Shown: positions 40,397-49,623 of the stretch, piece after piece | Layout: the number at the start of each line of letters is the position of its first letter | Position numbering within the stretch: position 1 is the stretch's first letter | Assembly: GCA_946965045.2 (NCBI GenBank) | Contig: OX337242.1 | Location: forward strand, 124,001-188,000 | Source of the DNA: Epithemia pelagica | Lineage: Eukaryota; Bacillariophyta; Bacillariophyceae; Surirellales; Surirellaceae | DNA: 64,000 bases | Direction of reading: 5' to 3' | Notes under the pieces: model-generated | What the model was told of the DNA's origin: nothing | The model's database searches: none | What the model saw: the letters and a program-made list of their open reading frames with translations, nothing else | Position numbers and translations under genes: made by a program

Positions 40397-41965
40397 TTAC
40401 AGAAAGATGCGATGTTTGGTACTGACCTTGGCCCGACACAAGGGACAGGCTCGGACGCGACACGATTTGCAAAGACAAACATGACCGCAGGGAAGCAGTA
40501 CATGATCGGCGGGCGCATCCAAACAAACAACACAGGATCGTTCTTCAGGTTTTGGCTCGGGGACCAATGTCCTGGTGGTGGCTGCTACAGAAGGATTTGA
40601 AGCCACGGATGCCAGGGGACGTTTGTTTGAACGGGTGGACGATTCCATCCTGGGTTTGGAATCCAGCCAGGCGGTTACATCTTGAGAGGACACTGTAAAA
40701 ACACCCGCCTCGTCATTCTCATTGGCACCATTTGCCCGGTCAATGACAAACAGACTCATTCGAGTTCCATGTGTGACACTGGTCACGGCATGAAGGACTT
40801 GTGGTGGATGCTGTGTGAGGGATCCCGGAGTACGAGGAGGGAACTGGATCTGCCCATTGACAAAAAAGCACAACCGGCCTCCTTTATACTCGTGTTCGGG
40901 GTTGAGAGGAATTTGTGAAGTACTGGTGGCATTCATTACATTGTCGCAGTGAAAATTGATGCACGAAAGCGTCGGTCCTCGTGTCATGCGCAACACAATT
41001 TTGGGACTGCATGAACGGTTGGTTCCTGGAACGTTGTAGTAACTCTTTTCGAGTTTGACCACAGATGCGATCGCCTTGGAGTGTTCCCTTTTGCTGCAAG
41101 AAATCTTGTTGGACGGCATCATCATCATGACTTGGATCAGTTCGGCGTCTTGGATCACGAGTCGTAGATCGACTCGACGACTGGGAACCGCCGTCCCTTC
41201 GGGACGAGATGCATCGGCAGTTCGGTGCCACATGAATTTCAAAAAGCTGCACAAGCGCTGGCGTTGGTCCGGTGCAAGAATGTTGCAGTTCCCATTGTAC
41301 ACATAGGTGGCATTGGGCTTGGCGCCACAAGCCTTGGCTCGCGCATACAAGGCTTCCAACGGGAGGGTGCGTTTGATTCGATACTCATCCGATTGCATCA
41401 GATATTGAATCAGCGGGTTTCGAAAGTCCTCCATGGCAAAGGTACTAATCATACCTTTGCTGCCTTGTGGCTCGGGTTGAACGGTCAAGTGCAGCGTGGA
41501 TCCGCTCACAATCATGGGGTAGTCACTCACGAGCCGACCATTGTCCAATGATTTTCCGGCAATGGCGAGATGCTGCTGGTCTTTCGAAAGACCCGTCAGA
41601 ACCCGAACCTTTTCCTTGACGTCTTGAATGGTATCCAATCGCTCCACCGAGTCAATCACAATGGTTTCACCGGTCGTGGTGTTTCGCACCTGCAAGTAGG
41701 TACGTGCGGGTGCGATTCTTCTGGTACTGGGGCGCGGCCGCAACTGCAACCTGGCATGGTTCGGGACATTGCACGAGCCCAATGTCCATTCATCTTGTAG
41801 CTCTTGTCCTCCTAGTTGGAGAGAGTGCTGCTCGAGGGGACTGTTCTTGTTGGTGCTGTTGTCGTCAATCGCGTAAATGCATTCCTTGAGGTATCCCACC
41901 TTGTTGGACTGACGGGCATGAACAATAAACCGGGTTCCCTCCATGGTCTCGATACAAACCTGCAT
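40397..41965 (-). CDS. Ubl-Ubl-2OG oxygenase-RING fusion protein
   Basis: The protein has 522 residues from the ATG at 41965. Residues 1-78 look like a ubiquitin-like fold (MQVCIETMEGTRFIVHARQS at the start, then LQLGGQELQDEWTL). Residues ~90-163 are a second one (YLQVRNTTTGETIVIDS, then DVKEKVRVLTGLSKDQQHLA). Residues ~320-410 are a prolyl-4-hydroxylase-type Fe(II)/2OG oxygenase with all ligands in place: FHCDN (H339, D341), the distal His in VLHAVTSV (H392) and the 2OG-binding Arg in GTRMSLF (R402). Residues ~470-515 are a C3HC4 RING: CVVCLDAP, LPCGHVCLCKSC, CPLC. RING proteins transfer ubiquitin as E3 ligases, and the oxygenase could hydroxylate a substrate in the same step. That coupling is inference. 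No signal peptide or membrane segment, so cytosol or nucleus. Confidence 0.85.
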   Translation of the reverse strand: MQVCIETMEGTRFIVHARQSNKVGYLKECIYAIDDNSTNKNSPLEQHSLQLGGQELQDEWTLGSCNVPNHARLQLRPRPSTRRIAPARTYLQVRNTTTGETIVIDSVERLDTIQDVKEKVRVLTGLSKDQQHLAIAGKSLDNGRLVSDYPMIVSGSTLHLTVQPEPQGSKGMISTFAMEDFRNPLIQYLMQSDEYRIKRTLPLEALYARAKACGAKPNATYVYNGNCNILAPDQRQRLCSFLKFMWHRTADASRPEGTAVPSRRVDLRLVIQDAELIQVMMMMPSNKISCSKREHSKAIASVVKLEKSYYNVPGTNRSCSPKIVLRMTRGPTLSCINFHCDNVMNATSTSQIPLNPEHEYKGGRLCFFVNGQIQFPPRTPGSLTQHPPQVLHAVTSVTHGTRMSLFVIDRANGANENDEAGVFTVSSQDVTAWLDSKPRMESSTRSNKRPLASVASNPSVAATTRTLVPEPKPEERSCVVCLDAPADHVLLPCGHVCLCKSCRVRACPLCRAKVSTKHRIFL

Positions 41966-43060
41966 TCTGGAATGGTCTCTACTCGAGTGTTTTTGGGTGG
42001 GTTTGTTTGAAATTTTTTCCCTCTAACTTTTGTGACCCCAATCGGTGCCTAGTAGGGTTTCTCAGTCGCCCTCATTTCAGATTTATAGCCGAGGTTGCGG
42101 TGAAGAGTTGCGAGAAAGATCATGACATCAGCTACCTGTAAGAGAACGTGGTAGGTGACAGATTGAAAGGGACATCAATAACTTTTTCTTGTTCGGTCAT
42201 GTCTGTACGGTATAACACGATCTTCTTCATGGCTGAGATCACTCGTTTTCCCGGTCGCGTTCCGTGAGGCAAACGTTGGTGCGGCTGCCGCATCTATTCT
42301 CTAGCTCTAACGTCATCCGCATGTACTACTACCATACACAGCTCCCTTAGCGTTGATGTGGTGACATGTGACATGCATGATTCAATTGCAACCACGTGGG
42401 AGACAGTGAGATGGTCATGCTTCAATGTTCAAGGCAGTCAAAGTCTAGTTTAGAGGGTAACTTCTTGTGCGCGGTTCGGCAAGGAGCACATAGCCAAGAC
42501 CAAAAATTTTCTGGAATGACTCCTTAAGTAAGTGACGAGCCTATGTCTGACAGGCTTGATCTTGATGTTCCGTATTGTTAAATATTCGTCGCTAATATCG
42601 TAAGAAACCATTCTTAAAGTTATGACGAGCTCAGAATTTTGGTCTTGGTATATCTTGAAATGAAATACATACCTCTAGATAATTTCTTTCAAGTCGCTTA
42701 TCCGTATACAAATCGAATGTCCGGACAGTTAGCTAGATAGAGCGCCGGGCAGCCCAATTTAACGCATCCAAATTCGGCATGCCGTTGCGCGCCCTGCCGA
42801 CCCAATCTAGCGATGGAACCCAGGGACTGTCTCATTTTTTCTCAGTTCCTGCCGTCCGAGAGATTTTCTGGACACAGAAATTGGATGCCACCCGTCTGTT
42901 GCTCTGGTTGCCTTTGGTGTGAAATTGAATCGTAGTGGAAAGCCTCTCTTTGAGACGACAATCGTGAGAAAGAGAAGAGCGAGAGAGAGAGATTACACAC
43001 TCATACAACAACCAAGGCGCAACAACTATAATATTCTCGACTCGGTCAAGCGCAAACACC
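41966..43060. other. Intergenic, no gene
   Basis: This 1.1-kb gap separates divergent genes (ATGs at 41965 and 43061), so both promoters lie here. No clear TATA box or dyad stands out. Immediately upstream of 43061 is a CAA-rich leader. Confidence 0.35.
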
Positions 43061-45472
43061 ATGGTGGCCCTTACTGCCGGTAGCAGCAGCAACAACAACA
43101 AGCCATTGGAAGCAACATCCGACGATGCGGAACAGCCCAATGTAGAAGTCATCAAGGTGGCCCGTAGCAATAGCAGCAACAACAACAACCACAACCAGGA
43201 AAAGAGGGAGGAGAGTTCGTACAATACCACTAGTTTCATGCCCAGCAATCGACGGGCCGAAGTACCCGTCTTTCATTCCGGAAGTTTTCCACCCTATCAT
43301 GGCCGGAGCAAGATCTTGAATTGGATTCCAGGTGGGGATGATGATGAAGGTAGTAGTGAAGATGGATCGTACGATGAGAGTGAAGCGTCGGAGCAAGACG
43401 CAGAAGAAGCATCATCCACCGATTTGATGGCCAAGGACTGGAAACAACGGTTTGGGATCGAAAGCAAGTCGTCATCCGAAAAACAACAAAAACAAAAACA
43501 AAAACAAGAAGAACAAGAAGAACAAGAAGAACAACAAGAACAACAAGAACAAGAAGAACAACAAGAACAACAAGAAACAGAATCCAGAGAGTTGGAGGAG
43601 GAGAGTACCAGAGAGACGGAAAGTACTGCATCGGAACGCCATTCATCCAGAGAACAGCAAGAGGTTCCACAACACCATGAAACGCCACGACCCGAATTGT
43701 TTTTGGACAATGTCTTGGAAATGATCAAGGAAGAAGATGATGAAGACGAAGAATCAGCCGACGGAGAAGAGGCCAACAAGGATTCTCCTGTCATGGCTAA
43801 GTATGCCGATTCGTCCACCACGGTCAATCTCGACAAGTCGTCCTCGTCCGTTTTTAGTCCCAAGATTCCAGACATTGAATCCGACGACAAGACACGATCG
43901 ACTTCCATTTTGGATTCCGACGAATCCGGTAAGGACTGTCAAGAGGAAGAAACCACCAAGGACACAAAAGAGGAATCCACCGAGTTGAGTTCCTCTTCGG
44001 GTGACAGTACTACGAAAAAGGAAGGTGGCATGTTTCGCAACATGTTGAGTTCCTTCAAGAAAATGATCAAGGGTGTTGGTACTGGCGACAAACGAGTCGC
44101 AAAAGGGGCATCCGAGGATTCGCAACCCTTGGCACTACAGGGTAGTATGAACGACGTCCAAGATGACGACGATGGCAATGGAATCCTGACACCCTTTACC
44201 TGTGCCAAAACGTCCGACATGGTGGGAACGTCGCTGGTGGATACAGTCTTGACCTCGTGGAAACAGATTGAAACCGTCTCCAGCTCGACCATGTCCAGTT
44301 TGACCTTGGAAAATGCCGAACAACGTGCTTCGGCCGGGGTGGACATGGCCGAGGCCCTGGTGCCACAACAAACGGGCAAGTGTCACAATACCATGTGTGT
44401 GGAACCCTCGTGCGAATCGGAAATGACACGCACCATGGACCTCCCCGATGCCACGACGGCCATTTTGGAATCGGGAATGGACATGGCTGGTCAAACCTAT
44501 CAAGCCACCAAGTCCTACATTGAAACCACGCTTTCTTGTATGGAACAAAACCAGGTCATTCCACTCGACCAACCTGAACAAGAACAACAAGACCCAATGC
44601 CATTCTCGACTCCGATTGACAAAAAGAGCATTCAATCCGCTCTGTTGCGCATGCAAGAAACTCCCGCCGATGAAGCCGTGGAAGTCGAAGTGTCGTCGGG
44701 AGACGAAAGTCATGAGGCACCCGAAACACGCATTGCCGTCTTGTTTGAACATGCCATTCAAAATGTTGTCATTTTGGATACGGCACCCCATGCCGAAAAT
44801 TCCAGTCGGCATCATCACAGTCATCATCACAATAGTAGTAAGAAGGGCAAGTCGTCGGCTGTCTTTCAGTCTCATCGAGAAGCCAAAGAGCAAACCGTAG
44901 GAGTCATCACGACTGAGGAACAGGCCTTGCCGGCGCAAGAAGCATCCACCACCACCAAAAAGGCCTCTTCCTCCTCCAAAGGCTTTCGAGGAGCCTTTCG
45001 TCGCAAGATACGAGCGGTAAGCAGCAGCAACAACCACAAAACCACAAAGGAACGCACCGGCAGCGAGAGCACCGCCAACAAGGGCAAGACGAAACTGTCT
45101 GGCCTCAAAAAACGGTTCAAGGGAACCATGGGTGGAGGGAAACGTGAAAAATTGGGCCCCATTGTCTTGGAAGAATCGCCCGAGTCCACCGGCGGCGCCA
45201 AGGAGGATTTGAAAGCAACGACACCCGAGTCGACTACAACTCCAGTGGCCGAAGCGGTTCCGTCGAACACGGATGGTGCCATGGGAGACCAAAAAGAGCA
45301 GCCGAACCAAGAGAGTGATGCTGCTGCGGATAGCAACGAGAAGGACAATGACACTGCCGCTGTCCCGGAACCAAGTAAAGCAGAATCTGTGGACAACAAC
45401 ACGTCCGAGTCACAAGCCGACGAACCTGTTGTGCTTGCAACGGAACAAAGTCCCCCTGTCGCGGCTCAGTGA
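43061..45472 (+). CDS. Large acidic disordered protein, unknown function
   Basis: The ATG at 43061 is in strong context (ACACCATGG) and the protein has 803 residues. An Asn/Ser-rich start precedes RAEVPVFHSGSFPPYHGRSK. A Gln/Glu/Lys repeat tract follows (43488-43580, built of GAACAA/CAAGAA units). Acidic Ser-rich regions and a basic amphipathic stretch (GGMFRNMLSSFKKMIKGVGT) come next. Later segments such as TVLTSWKQIETVSSSTMSSL look helical and could form a small folded core. The C-terminal third has Lys/Arg-rich patches (KGFRGAFRRKIRAVSSS; KLSGLKKRFKGTM) and an acidic tail. There is no signal peptide, membrane span or catalytic motif. The basic amphipathic patches might bind membranes or nucleic acid. 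I do not recognise the family. Confidence 0.65.
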   Translation: MVALTAGSSSNNNKPLEATSDDAEQPNVEVIKVARSNSSNNNNHNQEKREESSYNTTSFMPSNRRAEVPVFHSGSFPPYHGRSKILNWIPGGDDDEGSSEDGSYDESEASEQDAEEASSTDLMAKDWKQRFGIESKSSSEKQQKQKQKQEEQEEQEEQQEQQEQEEQQEQQETESRELEEESTRETESTASERHSSREQQEVPQHHETPRPELFLDNVLEMIKEEDDEDEESADGEEANKDSPVMAKYADSSTTVNLDKSSSSVFSPKIPDIESDDKTRSTSILDSDESGKDCQEEETTKDTKEESTELSSSSGDSTTKKEGGMFRNMLSSFKKMIKGVGTGDKRVAKGASEDSQPLALQGSMNDVQDDDDGNGILTPFTCAKTSDMVGTSLVDTVLTSWKQIETVSSSTMSSLTLENAEQRASAGVDMAEALVPQQTGKCHNTMCVEPSCESEMTRTMDLPDATTAILESGMDMAGQTYQATKSYIETTLSCMEQNQVIPLDQPEQEQQDPMPFSTPIDKKSIQSALLRMQETPADEAVEVEVSSGDESHEAPETRIAVLFEHAIQNVVILDTAPHAENSSRHHHSHHHNSSKKGKSSAVFQSHREAKEQTVGVITTEEQALPAQEASTTTKKASSSSKGFRGAFRRKIRAVSSSNNHKTTKERTGSESTANKGKTKLSGLKKRFKGTMGGGKREKLGPIVLEESPESTGGAKEDLKATTPESTTTPVAEAVPSNTDGAMGDQKEQPNQESDAAADSNEKDNDTAAVPEPSKAESVDNNTSESQADEPVVLATEQSPPVAAQ

Positions 45473-48400
45473 GAATGTGAATATGTACACGCATGGAACT
45501 TATCCACAGAACCACCTAGATCCTTCTTTGATTGTTGATGTTCTGTTGTGTGTGATATTACACTCTTATGTTTTACGAAACGACCACACGTGGCGCCCAA
45601 CTCGTTGTAGGACTACCTAGTCAGCTGGTCCATTTATTTTATTCCTTCACTTCCCCTCCTTGCACCAGCAATCATCTACCATGTGCGATTGCTGAAATAG
45701 ATGCCATGCTCCTCCCCTCGTAACGACAGTCGGCGTCGGCTATCAACATTGTGCGCACAGTGCACGCACCCCGGAAGCAGAAGAAGAATCACAAGACTTG
45801 CATTCTCGGATCTAAAATGGCTCCTCCGAGGTCCTTCCTCGTCCTTGCCTTGTGAATCATCATCGATAGGTAGCTGTACCAGTCCACTGGAACAGTTTGC
45901 TCCATGGCCGCAATCGAATCCAACGACCTTTTTGCTCCTCCAGCTCTCCACAGGTCGCATGTGTGTACATGGTATCATCCTCTTGCACAATAATTGACAC
46001 CATCAGGTTGCACGAGTCTGTCGACGAGAAGGATCCACTGGGTGTGGAATCCCGGCACCGGGACAAGAGTCTGTGTACTTTACAAGAGCAAACAGGCCCA
46101 CCGGGAGTCCTGGGACAAACCCTGAACCGTTTCCTTTTCACGTACCGTGTAACCGTACTCGGCTCTTGACGACGACAGACCCTTCTTCTTGATCACGGAC
46201 AATACCACCAGGACAATGAATTGCAGGACATGAGGTGCAATGCCATCATGGCGTCAGACACATATCATGAGGGTCTTGACTCCATGACAGGGATTCCTCG
46301 TTCACGGTAATTCTCCATTCCACCAGTCTCACAATGTACGGATGGAAAGGGGTAATCCAATCCAACACCCCACTCAATCCAAGGTAGAGCCCCCAAACTG
46401 CAATCAGGTATCGGGCCAATGCAAAACGAGTAAACCTGTCCACATCCGACAGAGTGCTGGATCCTTCCAAAGCTTGGTATTGCCAACGTTTGTTCTCCAC
46501 GACAATTTGCGTCCCACCAGTGCCAAGGTGTAGGAGGAAAGCTTCTCGATGGATTATGCCAGCTATGCTTTCTTGTTCAAGCGTTCTTTGTTGGACAAGA
46601 GTGAATTCCCACATGTCGATTTTGTGAGAACAATCTGCTTGTTCGGGTCATCCTCGTCAGGCGGACACTGATAGCAAAAAGTACCAGTATGCCATATATT
46701 GTATCCATCTCAGTCCCGTTCATTCGTGACAGATCTTCTCCCGATTCGCGCTTGACAACCGCAGCTCCAGTCGGTGGAATTGGAGAGAGTGAGAGAGTCT
46801 ATTGGTTTGTTGTCGGTCTTTTGATGGAGTGTCTATGTCCTTTGTTGGACAGAAGATACAGAATGCCCTTTTGGCGGGAGAGAACAGACGCAAAAACAGT
46901 GACCGACCCATTGACATGCACCCCTGTTGTGGCGATACCTTAATATGAATGACACTGCTCTGTCACGAGAGAGCTATATCAATCGAGAGGCTCGAGTAGA
47001 GGAGTGACTTGTGTGTCATGGAACCATTGCTCCACATTAGGAACCTTGAGGCGCCCAACCATGTTGCAGTGTATTGGACTACGCAACAACGGGAAACGAA
47101 GATGACATTCCGTCCTCCAGTGCTGTTGGTTGTCTAGTAAGGTTGTTCCGAAAGACACGGTATCGACCAAAGCACCTTGTGATTGGATTGCATTGTCACT
47201 TGTTTCACTGTTTGGGGTCTCAGGAAGAGGCACAATGCAAAATCTTGCTACAGCAAAAGGAGTTGAGGCGATGCACATGCAGTTGCCGAACCCTTTTCTG
47301 CTGTCCTGAAAAAGAGGGTAGGAGGGTGCACCAATAATATAATAGTGTGCAAAGCTGTTGGTGAGCCACCGACGATCCAACAACCTTCCTTCTTCTTGCT
47401 TCTGGAGAGAGAGTCGGTTGGAACGAAGATAGAGGATACCCTTCCACAAAATTTTGGAAATTTGTAACAGGGAGTTGGAGCGATGCACATACAACTCTCG
47501 TCACGCATCCCCCAAAGTCATTGCTACGTGGGAACTCCCCCACGCGCACGCATGCGGAGGCATCTTTGGGGAGTACAACAAAGTCCACAGTCGTAGTGAC
47601 CATACACAGCACTTATTCTGGGAGGGATTGGCCCTTCCGAAGGATGCCACGCGAGAATACCCAGACCCGAACGTGATCGTAAAACTTTGCCCTACAATAA
47701 GCGAAATTGGACAATCCCAACAGTGCATCCAAGAAGATGGTATTCGGCGCTGCGAGTTAACAATTCCACGATAAGAATTGGTGGGACTCACGGAGGCTCA
47801 CGTGTTTCCTTCCGGGGTCCACTTGGGGACTCGATCAGACCGATGGTGGCCACTCGACTACTGCCTCAACCATTATTGCAATTTCAATTGGGTAGGGCCA
47901 AAGCTAGCTAAAACATTCCATAGAGAATAGGTACTATTATTATGGGATTCTCGAAGTACAAGCTGGTTCACGTTGCGAAGTGCATGAGTTTTTCAGAGTG
48001 GGAAATTGTATAATACACTTTATCCCACAGTACCCCAGCGTTTCGAACCAGTTACTTTTTCATGCTCCTCACATTTTGTCGCGCACATATCGTAAATCGT
48101 AAAATGCAAAATGCAATAACGACAAGTGACCGCTTCATGCGACAATGGCCATTCACCAGCCGAGATGCGAAGCACCACCCAACCTAATCGATAGGATAGA
48201 TATAAAAGTAGTAGGAAATCATAGGGGTGTCGCGCATCTCGACCTGTGGTTCAGTCTCCACAAGGAGTGAACGTATTTCCACTGCTGAGCATCGTGGACA
48301 ATCATTCTCCATCTCCTTAGCTGTGCCCATAAAAACAAATTAAACCTACTTCGTCTATTAGTTGCAGCAGTTCTTGTGCTTGCGGCCATGAATGGCATCG

Positions 48401-49623
48401 TATTTGCCCAAACATCGGGACGTCCCATTGTCATTGTCATTTTCATGGGTGCTGTGCTGCGGAAAATCACTATAGAATTTTATGTACGATTTTTTTCCAG
48501 TACAGTCTTCTACACTAATATACTCATGCACTGCGCAACGTGAACCAGCTTGTAGCATGTTTTTGGAGTCGGAGTGTCTGCTTCCGGATGAGTCCAACGG
48601 CATGAAGTATGAAGTGTCAAGCCGGAACATTCAATCTGACTAAATGACGAATTACAATTTGACGAAACGACATCTTGACTGTCCAACAGGTAGTACTCCT
48701 CTTCCAGATACTCCTAGGAGATTTCTTGCGCTCAAGTCATATCCCTCTTCACTATACTCTGGTAGATTCTCTCCATGGGACTCCTCCCCGAAGCAAAATA
48801 CGGAATGTGGAGCTTTGGGATCTACTCCTCTAGATAGAAGCTAGCTAGGTAGCTTCTTTTGCTGGAACGGGTCTATTGGACCAGATTTCCGGTCCATGTG
48901 GATTGACCAACCTTGACGTGAAATACAAGTGTTCGTTGTGGTTCCCCCCAACAGCCCTCCTAATAATTATTTGGCAGTGTAGGCACGCGTGTACTAGCAG
49001 TGATGCGACTCCACCTATTCCCCAAAACGAATGAGACGCCTCGTATTCTGAGAATGGTACGGCCAAACGATCCCTTTCTATTATAAACAAGTGCTACAAA
49101 ACAAAACACAAAAAGAGTAGAGTGTGTAGTTTGTAGTCCACAAACCAAAGTGTATGCCGTTGGGGCTCGTGAATTTCCATTCGTCCAACTTTTTCTCTCT
49201 CTAGTAGAGAGAAAAAAAGACAACTGTATTGATCCCTCCAACGACGACGACGACGACGAGGTCTCACTGCACAACACGAATACTTCACAGATACGCGATC
49301 TCGACAGTCTCTCTCTCTTTCTTTTTGAGTTAGGCGTCAATTCTCTTTTTTTTTTTCGTTCACGCACAAGGCGTCATTGTGATCCTTGTCATTGTAGTGG
49401 CGGTTGAGTGGCCTGAGATACTAGAAAGCAACCGTTGTTACCAGTGCCCAGCAAAATCAAGCAAGCAAGCAACAAGAACTCAATCTCTCTCATGAACGAA
49501 ACAACAACAAGAGCAGCAACCATTTTGAGACGCAGCATAATTCATCCATATCTGAAGTAAGAAGGAGGGCCAACACCAGCAGCAGCAACAACAACGCCCT
49601 GGTAGGTGTCGTCCATTCTCGGC
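45473..49623. other. 4.1-kb gene-poor stretch
   Basis: No supported gene. Two minus-strand peptides share a repeated pattern (CMCIASTP near 47275 and CMCIAPTP near 47480), reflecting a diverged duplication of about 40 bases around GATGCACAT. CTACCTAG occurs at 45613-45620, 141 bases after the preceding stop, and CTAGGTAG at 48845-48852. The rest is AT-richer and unassigned. Confidence 0.35.

Noticed and set aside
46979-47791. Possible minus-strand gene with repeated CMCIA-TP peptides
   Set aside because: The repeat is short and diverged, frames are broken, and no splice pattern joins them convincingly.
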